Assembly: GCF_002021565.1 (NCBI RefSeq)
Contig: NZ_MSZX01000001.1
Span: 372,027-436,026, forward strand
Length of the DNA stretch: 64,000 nucleotides
Reading direction: 5' to 3'
Source of the DNA: Paenibacillus selenitireducens
Lineage (GTDB): Bacteria; Bacillota; Bacilli; Paenibacillales; Paenibacillaceae
This document shows positions 1 through 7,761 of the stretch, piece after piece; position 1 is the stretch's first letter; each line of letters opens with the position of its first letter. Both the position numbers and the translations under genes were made by a program. The notes under the pieces are model-generated. The model had not been told where the DNA came from. It worked only from the letters and a program-made list of their open reading frames with translations, and did not search any database.

Positions 1-556
1 GCCTCACTTTTTGTTCAATGCGTTGAACGCGATTGGCTCCTCAATTCGGACAAGACCGGATCAAGCGAGGGAGCTGATCGTCAATTTATCGGGATATTTA
101 CGTTATAATTTGGAGCTTACGGACGAATTGATTGATATCCATAAGGAGCTCGAGCAGGTTCGGAATTACGTGGAAATTGAGAAAGCACGCTTTGGAAATC
201 GATTAAACGTTGTTTATGATGTAGATGAAGTCACCGTGAAGATTCCCAGTCTCATCATTCAGCCGTTAGTGGAGAATGCGATTGTCCACGGGATATTGAA
301 GGAGAAAGGACCCGGAACGGTCACCATCTATGTCAAAGATTCAGAGGATCACATTCGGATTGGCGTGCAGGATACAGGCGTGGGTATCCGTGAAGATATG
401 ATTGAACAGGTGTTGGAGGAGCGTGTTCCACCGAATCATATTGGTCTTTTTAATGTGCATAAACGCGTGAAGCTCATTTTCGGGCATGGTGTTACGATGG
501 AGCGACTAGATCAAGGAACTAATATCTTTTTTGACATACAGAAGGAGATACGATGA
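1..556 (+). CDS. LytS/YpdA-type sensor histidine kinase, C-terminal part (5' end outside window)
   Basis: This is the kinase half of a LytS-family sensor that passes phosphate to the regulator encoded next. The frame is already open at base 2, and the first codons spell the PHFLFNALN box whose histidine (codon at 5-7) is the phosphorylation site of this family. An ATPase region follows, with an N box around [10 protein letters not shown] (near nt 265-295) and a G box QDTGVGI. The membrane sensor region lies before the window, so the signal cannot be read here. Its stop overlaps the regulator start as ATGA, which implies translational coupling. The YhjX-like transporter downstream suggests pyruvate or a related acid as signal; that is inference. 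Confidence 0.93.
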   Translation, partial: PHFLFNALNAIGSSIRTRPDQARELIVNLSGYLRYNLELTDELIDIHKELEQVRNYVEIEKARFGNRLNVVYDVDEVTVKIPSLIIQPLVENAIVHGILKEKGPGTVTIYVKDSEDHIRIGVQDTGVGIREDMIEQVLEERVPPNHIGLFNVHKRVKLIFGHGVTMERLDQGTNIFFDIQKEIR

Positions 557-1299
557 GAGCGATAATTGTTGAAGATGAAGTATTAGCCCGTGAAGAGCTG
601 GAGTATCTAATTACAGAACATAGCCGTATTGAAATCGTGGAACAATTCGAGGATGGCCTTGATGTGCTTAGATTTCTGCAAGACAAGGAAGTCGATGCGA
701 TCTTTCTGGATATCAATATTCCATCCCTGGACGGGATGCTGCTAGCTGCAAATATCAGTAAGTTCGCGCGAAAACCGTATGTTATTTTTACAACGGCGTA
801 TAAGGAACATGCTGCCCAAGCTTTTGAACTGGAAGCATTCGATTATATCTTGAAGCCCTATGACGAGAACCGGATTGCAACGATGTTACGGAAGCTAGAG
901 ACCGCCTTTGAACGGGATCAGCAGCAAGTAGGAGGTCCAACTCCTGTGGACAGCAGGCAAAGATCTGAGGGAAAACGCATTAATCTGCTGAAAAATGACA
1001 AGTATATCGTGACGGATAGCGATGACATCTACTATGCGGAAGCACAAGAGAAGGTGACGAACGTATTCACGAAGAGCGGTACCTATATGATGCCGATGAG
1101 TATTTCGGACTTTCATGCCATGCTGCCTCAAGATCAATTCTATCGTTGTCATCGTTCCTATACCGTCAATTTGTCCCAAATCCATGAAATCGTTCCGTGG
1201 TTCAACAATACCTACCTGCTGCGTCTACGTGATATGGATGCCGAAGTGCCTGTCAGTCGAAGTAAAGTCAAAGAATTTAGGCAGTTGATGCATATATAA
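553..1299 (+). CDS. LytTR-family response regulator
   Basis: This 248-residue regulator has a receiver domain (about 1-120) and a LytTR DNA-binding domain (about 143-246). The acidic pair E7/D8, the phosphoacceptor D53 in FLDIN, the TT pair near 80 and K101 in LKPYD are all present. The family binds short direct repeats about two helical turns apart; just such a pair begins two bases after this stop codon, ahead of the transporter gene. The start overlaps the kinase stop by four bases. LytTR regulators commonly activate one neighbouring transporter, and the YpdB-YhjX pair of E. coli is the closest known arrangement. Target assignment is inferred. Confidence 0.95.
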   Translation: MRAIIVEDEVLAREELEYLITEHSRIEIVEQFEDGLDVLRFLQDKEVDAIFLDINIPSLDGMLLAANISKFARKPYVIFTTAYKEHAAQAFELEAFDYILKPYDENRIATMLRKLETAFERDQQQVGGPTPVDSRQRSEGKRINLLKNDKYIVTDSDDIYYAEAQEKVTNVFTKSGTYMMPMSISDFHAMLPQDQFYRCHRSYTVNLSQIHEIVPWFNNTYLLRLRDMDAEVPVSRSKVKEFRQLMHI

Positions 1300-1300
1300 A

Positions 1301-1331
1301 TGCAGTTCATTCCGTAATCCCGTCATTTCAT
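1301..1331 (+). promoter_or_regulatory. Tandem LytTR-type binding site
   Basis: Two direct half-sites, TGCAGTTCAT (1301-1310) and GTCATTTCAT (1322-1331), are separated by exactly 11 bases, giving a 21-bp repeat spacing. From memory, E. coli YpdB recognises GGCATTTCAT-N11-GGCATTTCAT; the two sites here differ from that by two and one bases. The pair lies between the LytTR regulator gene and the YhjX-like transporter, where an activator site would be expected. Confidence 0.7.
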
Positions 1332-1341
1332 GTCGCTTTTG

Positions 1342-1372
1342 GCTCAAGAAAGCGTTTTATCTTGTAAGATAA
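1342..1372 (+). promoter_or_regulatory. Probable transporter promoter with cre-like element and inverted repeat
   Basis: A possible -10 (TAAGAT, 1365-1370) sits 17 bases after a poor -35 (GCTCAA, 1342-1347), as is usual for activator-dependent promoters. Overlapping it are AGAAAGCGTTTTAT (1347-1360), which matches 11 of 14 positions of the CcpA cre consensus, and a perfect inverted repeat TTATCTT-GT-AAGATAA (1357-1372). Activation from the upstream LytTR site with catabolite repression here is inferred, not shown. Confidence 0.4.
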
Positions 1373-1461
1373 GAGTGTGGAAGCAAGACGTAAGAGGCTT
1401 TCACTTCCCTACAGATAACGCATACAACTTGATCCTAGCAGAATGAAAGAGGGGATTTATC

Positions 1462-2718
1462 ATGAGAACACATCAAGCAACTGGGCCGCATGTAAATCGG
1501 TGGATGATCGTACTTGGAACAATTATTGTACAAATGGGATTAGGCACGATTTATACGTGGAGTTTGTTTAATCAGCCGTTAGCTGACAAATTTGGATGGG
1601 AGCTTAGCTCCGTATCGATTACGTTCTCCATCACCAGTTTTGCACTGGCTTTTGCGACACTGTTCGCCGGTAAAATTCAGGATCGTATCGGAATTCGCCG
1701 TTTGACGATGATCGCAGGTGCTGTTCTCGGTGCAGGACTAATCGCTAGCTCGCAGGCTTCATCGTTGTGGATGTTATATTTACTTGCTGGTGTGGTTGTT
1801 GGTTTTGCGGATGGTACAGCATATATCACATCGCTATCGAATTTAATTAAATGGTTTCCTGAACGCAAAGGGCTAATCTCGGGGATCTCGGTGGGAGCTT
1901 TTGGGACAGGCAGCTTGGTTTTTAAATATATCAATGCGAATTTCATTAATACCATGGGGGTCTCCCAAGCTTTTCTGGTCTGGGGATTGATCGTGATGGT
2001 GATGGTGATTGCCGGCTCATTCTTAATCAAAGAGGCTGTAGTTGCAGAAACACCTGCGAACGCAAATACCAAATCGCACAGTCAACGGAACTATACGGTC
2101 AAAGAAATGCTGCGTACAAAAGAAGCGTATATGCTCTTCATTATTCTGTTCACAGCTTGTATGAGCGGGTTGTATCTGATCGGTATCGTTAAAGACATCG
2201 GTGTACAGCTTGCTGGTCTTGATATCAGCACAGCAGCGAATGCTGTAGCTATGGTGGCGATTTTCAATACGGCCGGCCGGATCATTCTCGGTGCATTGTC
2301 CGATAAAGTAGGACGAATGAAAGTTGTAGCTGGCGCGCTTTTCGCAACGGCAGTGTCAGTCATGACTTTAAGCTTCGTACCGTTGAACCTGGGCATCTTC
2401 TTCACATGTGTTGCGGTGATCGCATTCTGTTTTGGCGGTAACATCACGGTCTTCCCAGCGATTGTAGCCGACTATTTCGGCTTGAAGAATCAAAGCAAGA
2501 ACTACGGAATCATATATCAAGGATTCGGCTTAGGTGCCTTGGCCGGTTCGTTCCTTAGTGCTTTGTTCGGTGGTTTCCACATTACCTTTACAGTCATCGC
2601 GGTCTTGTGTGTGATCTCTTTCTTGATCGCGATCTTTATCTCAGTACCTGGCCAACGTAATAAGTCGAACAAGAACCAAGAAGAAGTTGTGCTAAAACCG
2701 CATTACAATGTGGGGTAA
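1462..2718 (+). CDS. OFA/YhjX-type MFS transporter, probable pyruvate or monocarboxylate carrier
   Basis: This 418-residue, 12-helix MFS protein closely resembles E. coli YhjX as remembered, with shared stretches such as GSVYTWSLFN-like TIYTWSLFNQ near residue 35, DGTAYITSLSN, WFPERKGLISG in the middle of the N-half, LFTACMSGLYLIG at the start of the second half, and GGNITVFPAIV. YhjX is the target of the YpdA/YpdB pyruvate two-component system. The ATG follows GAAAGAGGGG at 1445-1454. Gene order kinase-regulator-site-transporter supports a sensing and uptake module for a small carboxylate. The broader OFA family also includes oxalate/formate and lactate carriers, so the exact substrate is uncertain. 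Confidence 0.88.
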   Translation: MRTHQATGPHVNRWMIVLGTIIVQMGLGTIYTWSLFNQPLADKFGWELSSVSITFSITSFALAFATLFAGKIQDRIGIRRLTMIAGAVLGAGLIASSQASSLWMLYLLAGVVVGFADGTAYITSLSNLIKWFPERKGLISGISVGAFGTGSLVFKYINANFINTMGVSQAFLVWGLIVMVMVIAGSFLIKEAVVAETPANANTKSHSQRNYTVKEMLRTKEAYMLFIILFTACMSGLYLIGIVKDIGVQLAGLDISTAANAVAMVAIFNTAGRIILGALSDKVGRMKVVAGALFATAVSVMTLSFVPLNLGIFFTCVAVIAFCFGGNITVFPAIVADYFGLKNQSKNYGIIYQGFGLGALAGSFLSALFGGFHITFTVIAVLCVISFLIAIFISVPGQRNKSNKNQEEVVLKPHYNVG

Positions 2719-2795
2719 TGGCAATGGGACCTCCTATCGACTGATAGGGGCACTGAAAAATTTATGTTTTTAATTTCTATGATAGTTCTAATTTA

Positions 2796-2837
2796 AGAGG
2801 CGACTATTTGTTCGATTTTGAACGAATAGTCGTCTCT
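2796..2837. terminator. Long intergenic hairpin, possible terminator
   Basis: A 17-pair stem with two wobble pairs (arms 2796-2812 and 2821-2837) closes an 8-base loop. The sequence after it is pyrimidine-rich but lacks a clean T run, so it may be a weak terminator for the transporter or a repeated palindromic element. Confidence 0.45.
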
Positions 2838-3338
2838 CTCTGTATCTATTCTTATTTAGATTCCTACATCAAGGTCATAAATCGGTGTCGAGCATACGAA
2901 TTGGAGGCACTCCATTATGGGCTATATTGGATATATGCAGGATAGGACGTCCGAATGAGCTTTGCTACTCATCTATATTGGATTTATGTAGGATAGGAGC
3001 CATGAATTGACTGTTACTGGCGTTTTTCATCCTTGTATGTTGGAAATATACACTATAGACGCTTAAATATAGGCAAATCCGTTAAAGTTATTGGATTTAT
3101 CCAACATAGCAATCTTCATCTTTAACTGCATCATCGTTATTGTTCCCACAATAGAATTTATAAGAGTATCGATGTATCGAAACTAAAAATTCTATTTGGC
3201 GATAAAAAACTACCTCTAAACGCGGTCGCTCATCTGTGAACGAACCTCGACAGAGTTTTTTCTCATAACACAAATTTTTCAGTCCCTATAGATCGGATAG
3301 GTTTTTTTGTGATTTTGACAAAAAAACAACAAGTTCTT
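2838..3338. repeat. Noncoding stretch with degenerate TTGGATTTAT repeats
   Basis: This is part of a roughly 740-base gap without a convincing gene. Four related blocks centre on TTGG at 2927, 2978, 3040 and 3091, spaced 51, 62 and 51 bases. The first two are nearly identical over 27 bases (2922-2948 and 2973-2999, three differences). The fourth contains TTGGAT-TTATCCAA, close to a palindrome. No direct repeat/unique spacer pattern of a CRISPR array is present. The rest of the gap is A+T rich with no feature I can name. Confidence 0.5.
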
Positions 3339-3364
3339 GCAACCTTTGTCGCAACCTCTGCGTT
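3339..3364 (+). promoter_or_regulatory. ECF-sigma-type promoter
   Basis: GCAACC (3339-3344), 16 bases, then CGTT (3361-3364) fits the ECF -35/-10 pattern (AAC motif and CGT motif) of Gram-positive extracytoplasmic sigma factors. A second GCAACCT lies inside the spacer. The transcript would start near 3370, about 85 bases before the secreted-protein gene. No sigma gene lies nearby in the window. Confidence 0.5.
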
Positions 3365-3456
3365 TAGGGTTATGAAGTTCGATAAATTGGAACAAGATGG
3401 CTCCAATTCGTCTATCTTCGAAGTAGATGATCTTACATACACAGGAGGAAAATGAC

Positions 3457-4809
3457 ATGAGCAAATTCTACAAAGTACTCGCAACAGCAACTATTCTGGC
3501 GATGGCGGCCATGCCTATGGCAGCAAGTGCCCACCAAGCATCCCTCACATCCGTGAATAAATCCTGGGAAGCTAAAGATCATAAAAATGATAAGCACGAC
3601 AACAAAAATGATAAGCACGACAACAAAAATGATAAGCACGACAACAATGATAAACAAGGAAACAATGATAAGCACGACAATAATAAATGTGACGATAACA
3701 AAAAAGAAGAACAATCTATGCTAGCTACGTTGGGTCAAATCACGAACTTTACGAATGATAAATCAGGTAAATTCATCACCGTCACAGGTCGAGGTGTTAC
3801 GGCACAAGGACAGGATGAGATTATTCTGTCGATTACAAAGGACACGAAGATCGTAAATTCGAAGGGGAAAAAAGTGAATTTAAACGATGTTGTCAATAGC
3901 CATCAAGTCGTGAAGGCTGTCTATAGTGCAAAGTTGACGAAGAGCATGCCTGCACGGGGCACCGCATCCAAAATCATCGTTCAAGATCAAGAACAACAAT
4001 TCACAGCGATCCAAGGAAAAGTAACCGAAGTTAAGAATGGCAAACTGTTGGTTACAGGCAAAAATATCTATACATCCGCACAAGAAACAATGGTGTTAAA
4101 TCTTACGGGCAAAACACAAATCGTGAATCATGAAGGTAAAAAAATCAGCCTATCGGATGTTCAAGTAGGCATGGAGGTCAAAGCGTTCTACGGACCGCAA
4201 GTAGCCATGAGCTTGCCAGCCCAATCAAATGCGAGCTATATCATTGTGGATACGAAGGAACCAGTGAAAGAGGTACTGGGAACGGAAGGCGTCATTACAA
4301 GAACGAATGGCTCTCAGTTGACAGTTGCGGGTAAAGGATTGGGCACCTATGGTCAACAGCAAGTGATCTTGAATATCACGGACGATACTCGAATTGAAGA
4401 TCTTAATGGGGTTAAGCTAAGCAAAGATGCATTGAAGGAGAATGTGCTTGTTGAAGCATCTTATGGTCCTATGATGACATTTAGCATCCCTCCAATGACG
4501 AATGCCACGAAAATCGTCGTGAAAGATACCTTAGTGAAGGTCGAAGGTACGATTAAGAAAATGGATAACGACAAGAAGTCCATGATTTATGTTGACGTAG
4601 CTTCAGATAATGCCGTAGAAAATGATATCATTCTGAATATTACGGATCAGACCAAGATTGTATCGCAATTGGGGGAGAAAGAACAGCTTGCAGCAGGAAC
4701 CAAAGTGGTTGCGTACCATTCCCTGCTTATGACAAGATCCTTGCCGCCGATCTCGAATGCGGAAGTGATTCTTACCGGTTCTGATGCACTAGGACTAACA
4801 TTGAAATAA
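3457..4809 (+). CDS. Secreted protein with charged His/Lys/Asn repeats and four tandem beta-type repeats
   Basis: I do not recognise a named family. The product (450 residues from the ATG with AGGAGG at 3443-3448) begins with a signal peptide ending ASA-HQ near residue 26. A low-complexity segment follows (about 40-90), built from KNDKHDN heptads and rich in His, Asp, Asn and Lys, which could bind metal or anionic polymer. The rest is four diverged repeats of about 85 residues, each with a start like GxITxxxNGxLxVTGKG, a middle VILNITDDTKI, and an end like MxxSxPxxxNAxKIIV. An upstream in-frame ATG at 3427 precedes the ribosome site and is rejected as start. The ECF-type promoter suggests an envelope role; this is inference. 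Confidence 0.88.
   Translation: MSKFYKVLATATILAMAAMPMAASAHQASLTSVNKSWEAKDHKNDKHDNKNDKHDNKNDKHDNNDKQGNNDKHDNNKCDDNKKEEQSMLATLGQITNFTNDKSGKFITVTGRGVTAQGQDEIILSITKDTKIVNSKGKKVNLNDVVNSHQVVKAVYSAKLTKSMPARGTASKIIVQDQEQQFTAIQGKVTEVKNGKLLVTGKNIYTSAQETMVLNLTGKTQIVNHEGKKISLSDVQVGMEVKAFYGPQVAMSLPAQSNASYIIVDTKEPVKEVLGTEGVITRTNGSQLTVAGKGLGTYGQQQVILNITDDTRIEDLNGVKLSKDALKENVLVEASYGPMMTFSIPPMTNATKIVVKDTLVKVEGTIKKMDNDKKSMIYVDVASDNAVENDIILNITDQTKIVSQLGEKEQLAAGTKVVAYHSLLMTRSLPPISNAEVILTGSDALGLTLK
3583..3645 (+). repeat. Three identical 21-bp tandem repeats inside the secreted-protein gene
   Basis: Units 3583-3603, 3604-3624 and 3625-3645 are identical at DNA level and encode KNDKHDN. Shorter diverged units continue to about 3690. 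Perfect identity points to recent slippage or expansion, so copy number may vary between strains. Confidence 0.9.
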
Positions 4810-4819
4810 AATGAACTCG

Positions 4820-4857
4820 CAGCCCTTCCAAATTATTGGAGGGGCTGTTGCTTTTTA
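4820..4857 (+). terminator. Intrinsic terminator after the secreted-protein gene
   Basis: A 12-pair stem (CAGCCCTTCCAA / TTGGAGGGGCTG, arms 4820-4831 and 4836-4847, one wobble) with a 4-base loop is followed by TTGCTTTTT. Confidence 0.88.
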
Positions 4858-4983
4858 TGAAATGGATCTCTTTTTTAACATTATAAAATTTATAAATTTC
4901 TGGAGTAGGAGCAGGGTTTCTTCGCCGGTTTTGTTTTTGGTAAAGTAAGCTTATGGAGACAAACGTGGTGAAACGAATTTTCT

Positions 4984-5145
4984 ATGATGAGCATGCTTAA
5001 CGTGGTTCGAAGCTTTGATATGATGGACGATGGAGACATGGAAGTTACGCCGCAGTTTGCCTGTGAGGCCTGTGGAGTAGAGATGTATCCGGAAAATATT
5101 ACAAGGGTGTACATGGATATGCATACCGCATCAGCGATCGGTTAA
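4984..5145 (+). CDS. Small cysteine-pair protein, unrecognised
   Basis: An open frame of 53 codons (start ATG at 4984 or 4987) encodes an acidic peptide with FACEACG in the middle, the CxxC pair being typical of small zinc-binding proteins, followed by YPENITRVYMDMH. The ribosome site is weak (only GGTG about 14 bases upstream), and there is no assigned family, so coding status is uncertain. It stands alone between the terminator of the secreted-protein gene and the structured noncoding stretch that follows. The opposite strand is also open here but has no start signal and looks like a shadow. Confidence 0.45.
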   Translation: MMSMLNVVRSFDMMDDGDMEVTPQFACEACGVEMYPENITRVYMDMHTASAIG

Positions 5146-5219
5146 GAAAAAAAGAAGTAGAAGGCAGTAAAAAGTAGAACAGAAGAGGGAATGGGTATGG
5201 GATGGAAAAGCGAAAGCGT

Positions 5220-5362
5220 CCGCCTTTGAAATCGTGTTATTACCGCATAAATAAATTCAAACAACACGATTTTAACAGCGGTTGGAACCCCATATCCATC
5301 CCTCCCCCATGCGGGAAACGTATGGGTTTAGCAAGGACCTGGCCATCGGCTAGGTTTTTCTC
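5220..5362 (+). ncRNA. Candidate structured RNA or leader, family unknown
   Basis: A stem CCGC/GCGG (5220-5223 with 5278-5281) leads, across a symmetric 5-base internal loop, to a perfect 10-pair stem AAATCGTGTT/AACACGATTT (5229-5238 with 5263-5272). Then CCCAT (5306-5310) can pair with ATGGG (5322-5326), or an earlier AACCCCAT (5287-5294) can pair with ATGGGTTT instead. The element ends in a terminator hairpin with TTTTT. It sits about 110 bases before a small membrane-protein gene and could be an attenuating leader or a small RNA. It matches no riboswitch consensus that I know. Confidence 0.45.
5337..5362 (+). terminator. Terminator hairpin closing the structured stretch
   Basis: ACCTGGCC/GGCTAGGT (5337-5344 with 5348-5355, one wobble) with a 3-base loop is followed by a TTTTTCTC run. 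It would stop transcription before the gene at 5474. The remaining bases up to that gene contain a second small hairpin around GGAACATCCTGTTC. Confidence 0.65.
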
Positions 5363-5473
5363 ATTAAATCGAGCGAAATCTAACGCTTTATAGGAACATC
5401 CTGTTCTGGGCACAATAACCTTAATTCGAAAACCCACGATGCTGGAGGGTTAGATGATTGAGGAGGCTATGTG

Positions 5474-5623
5474 ATGAAAGACGAAGAGAAAGACATGATG
5501 AGCAAGTCGTATTACACTAGCGTGAAGAAAAACCCGATATTTCGTAATCGAATTATCATTCCGTATCTCGTGTTAATTGCAGTATTTCTTGCGGCCTGTA
5601 TTTATTACGGAATGAAGTCCTAA
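5474..5623 (+). CDS. Small single-pass membrane protein, unrecognised
   Basis: A 49-residue product with an acidic/basic N-terminus (MKDEEKDMMSKSYY), a basic stretch and one membrane helix (about 28-46, IIIPYLVLIAVFLAACIYYG). An excellent AGGAGG (5461-5466) lies seven bases before the ATG; the GTG at 5471 is a less likely start. The peptide SKSYYTSV resembles the start of the next gene (KSTYYVSV), seven codons into each protein, so the two may be related or co-evolved. The spacing of 21 bases to the next start suggests one transcript. No function is known to me. Confidence 0.72.
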   Translation: MKDEEKDMMSKSYYTSVKKNPIFRNRIIIPYLVLIAVFLAACIYYGMKS

Positions 5624-5644
5624 TATGATGTGGAGGATGGGATG

Positions 5645-5977
5645 ATGGCTAAAAGCACGTATTACGTATCCGTTCAATCCGGTTCAATACTGAAAGATCA
5701 AGGTGCAGCAGCGTATGAATTTGAAATTATGGCAGACCAACGGGAAGCGGATGATTTACAGCATTTGTTAGAGATGAAAATGAACGCGGATGATCGCACG
5801 TATTATCGTGCGCATATTCCGGGCATCCCGTATCACATTGATCCCGAGAATGATCTGTATGACCATTACTTGCAACAAATTTATCAACTCATCTACGAGC
5901 TAGGTACGGAGGAAACGAAGCAAGCCATGGCTCAGATGCATGTTCTAGAAAATCTTGAAGGAATTGGGGATTTGTGA
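5645..5977 (+). CDS. Conserved-looking cytosolic protein of about 110 residues, unrecognised
   Basis: The product starts MAKSTYYVSVQSG with GGAGG at 5632-5636, eight bases upstream; an ATG one codon earlier and a GTG at 5630 are alternatives. It is acidic, with no membrane helix or signal peptide. The middle has a HIPGIPYHIDPENDLYD stretch and the end is helical (YELGTEETKQAMAQMHVLENL). The phrase IPYHIDPENDLYDHYL looks like a conserved core, but I cannot name the family. It follows the small membrane-protein gene closely, probably in the same transcript, and precedes the PAS kinase by about 100 bases. Confidence 0.78.
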   Translation: MAKSTYYVSVQSGSILKDQGAAAYEFEIMADQREADDLQHLLEMKMNADDRTYYRAHIPGIPYHIDPENDLYDHYLQQIYQLIYELGTEETKQAMAQMHVLENLEGIGDL

Positions 5978-6074
5978 TGGAAATATGGTTGAAGGAATTT
6001 GGGAACGAATGGTACTATGGGTGTAGCCAATTTCGTACAATCTCATCAATCTAGATTCATGAGAGGGGATTTAT

Positions 6075-7490
6075 GTGTTTCTCCAAGCCAATCAATCCGT
6101 GGACTTTACCTTTGAACATGCGATTCTAGGTATGGCGTATGTATCGCTGGAAGGTCAGTATTTGAAGATTAATCAAGCATTATGTGAACTATTCGGTTAT
6201 CGGATGGACGACGAGTTATTGATGATGGCGATACCTGAGATTTCAGTCCAAGAGATGATCAACCGTGGTGAATGGGAAGCTCGGATAGAGCGACAAATCG
6301 TTCATAAGTCAGGCGCACCCGTATGGGTGTCGATACATATTCGTGTGTTGCGAAATGATCATGGAGACCCTTCCGTCGTGCTCGTGCAATTTCATGATCT
6401 CACGCCGCATCACCAATTGACGGAGCAACTTCAGAAGTCGCAGCTTAGACATCAAGAAAATGAAGGCTATTTTATCGATTTCATGGAAGACTTACAGCTC
6501 GCCGTCTTAGTCACGCGTAGTGGCATATGTCAATATGCGAATACCGCAGCACTTCGGCTGGTCGAAATTCCAACGTTAGAGGAAGCTATTGGACGATCTA
6601 CGTCAGATATCGTACATGTATCGAATCATGGTGAGTTGGAAGCCAGAGGGCGGAGATATCGTCAGAATCAGAAGATCGGAACCACGCGTTACCGTATTCA
6701 TAGCTTAACAGGGCAATTGAAGGATGTTGAGGGGTTTTCGATTCCGTTTATTTTCAGAGGAGAGCGCGTCGTCCTTGGGGTATTCGAAGATGTTTCACTG
6801 CGTAAGCGTGAAGAAGATCGGCTGATACATTCGGAGAAACTCGCGGTTGTGGGCCAACTGGCGGCAGGCATTGCACATGAGATTCGCAACCCGTTAACCT
6901 CGATTAATGGATTTATGAAGCTGATTCAATCGGGCAAATCGGAAAAGCAGGAATATTACGATATTATGGAATCCGAATTGAAGCGTATCGAATTTATCGT
7001 GAATGAACTATTAATCCTTGCGCGTCCGAATATGAGGAATAGTCAGAATGTCGACATTCGAACCATCTTAGAACACGTGATTTCACTAATGAATGTTCAA
7101 GCAACATTAAAGAATATCCAAATGGATGTGCAGTCGATGCCGGATTTGATCTGGATTTATGGTGAAATCAATCAATTGAAGCAAGTGTTCATCAATCTGT
7201 TCAAGAATGCGATGGATGCGATGCAGCATGGCGGTACGATTGCGATCACGGCACACATCCACCACCAACAAATCCATATTTCCGTCAAAGATGAAGGAAT
7301 CGGGATTTCGAAAGATAGGTTGAATTCCATCGGACAGCCTTTCTATACGACCAAAGAATCGGGCACAGGCCTGGGTTTGATGATTTGTTATAATATTATT
7401 GAAAATCACGGGGGCAGCATTACAGTTCAAAGTGAGCCTTTTCAGGGTACGACCTTTACGGTAAGTCTTCCATTGCTGATTACTTCTTGA
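6075..7490 (+). CDS. Soluble PAS-domain sensor histidine kinase, sporulation-kinase type
   Basis: The 471-residue protein has two PAS domains (about 8-115 and 130-245), a HisKA domain with H268 in AGIAHEIRNPL, and an HATPase domain with N box NLFKNAMDAM (N378), G boxes DEGIGI and GTGLGL. There is no membrane helix. This layout is that of cytosolic KinA/KinE-like kinases that feed the Spo0 phosphorelay in Bacillales. No response-regulator gene follows, which is usual for orphan sporulation kinases. The GTG start at 6075 is preceded by GAGAGGGG. The last 11 bases overlap the convergent small membrane-protein gene. Sporulation control is inferred from family and architecture. Confidence 0.9.
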   Translation: MFLQANQSVDFTFEHAILGMAYVSLEGQYLKINQALCELFGYRMDDELLMMAIPEISVQEMINRGEWEARIERQIVHKSGAPVWVSIHIRVLRNDHGDPSVVLVQFHDLTPHHQLTEQLQKSQLRHQENEGYFIDFMEDLQLAVLVTRSGICQYANTAALRLVEIPTLEEAIGRSTSDIVHVSNHGELEARGRRYRQNQKIGTTRYRIHSLTGQLKDVEGFSIPFIFRGERVVLGVFEDVSLRKREEDRLIHSEKLAVVGQLAAGIAHEIRNPLTSINGFMKLIQSGKSEKQEYYDIMESELKRIEFIVNELLILARPNMRNSQNVDIRTILEHVISLMNVQATLKNIQMDVQSMPDLIWIYGEINQLKQVFINLFKNAMDAMQHGGTIAITAHIHHQQIHISVKDEGIGISKDRLNSIGQPFYTTKESGTGLGLMICYNIIENHGGSITVQSEPFQGTTFTVSLPLLITS

Positions 7491-7761
7491 ACCCGAGCAA
7501 CATCCGATAGGGAATATAGAGTCCCAGATACGCGCCGGGAAACAACAGCCACGGATTTAATAATATATCATGCACATTCGTCGTGAATGTTGTTCCGTGT
7601 GAGTTCGTGTTGTATACTGCAACCGCAAGGACCACACCCACACTATAGAAACTTAAGAAAGCAAGTGCATGGAATACTTTTCTTAAAGGTTTGACATAAT
7701 TGGCCGCTAGAAACATGACAAATGGCAGAACGATGAAAGAACAAATGATCCATTGCTTCAT
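7480..7761 (-). CDS. Small membrane protein, unrecognised
   Basis: The 93-residue product has three predicted membrane helices (about 4-22, 28-48 and 65-85) and a basic C-terminus ending LGFKK. The ATG at 7761 has AGGAGG nine bases upstream (7771-7776 on this strand); the in-frame GTG at 7770 touches that site and is rejected. The stop overlaps the end of the convergent PAS kinase gene by 11 bases. The upstream region to 7976 is shared with a divergent gene and is A+T rich without other content that I can name. No family assignment. Confidence 0.78.
   Translation of the reverse strand: MKQWIICSFIVLPFVMFLAANYVKPLRKVFHALAFLSFYSVGVVLAVAVYNTNSHGTTFTTNVHDILLNPWLLFPGAYLGLYIPYRMLLGFKK

Noticed and set aside
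2922-3110. Spaced repeats as a CRISPR array
   Set aside because: The copies are degenerate, spacing is uneven (51, 62, 51), and no cas genes are present.
4890-5114. Minus-strand open frame opposite the small cysteine ORF
   Set aside because: No ribosome site or recognisable motif; the plus strand has the better CxxC-bearing frame.
5202-5437. Open frames on both strands across the structured stretch
   Set aside because: Neither has a ribosome site, both overlap the long stem and terminator, and their composition is unlike proteins.
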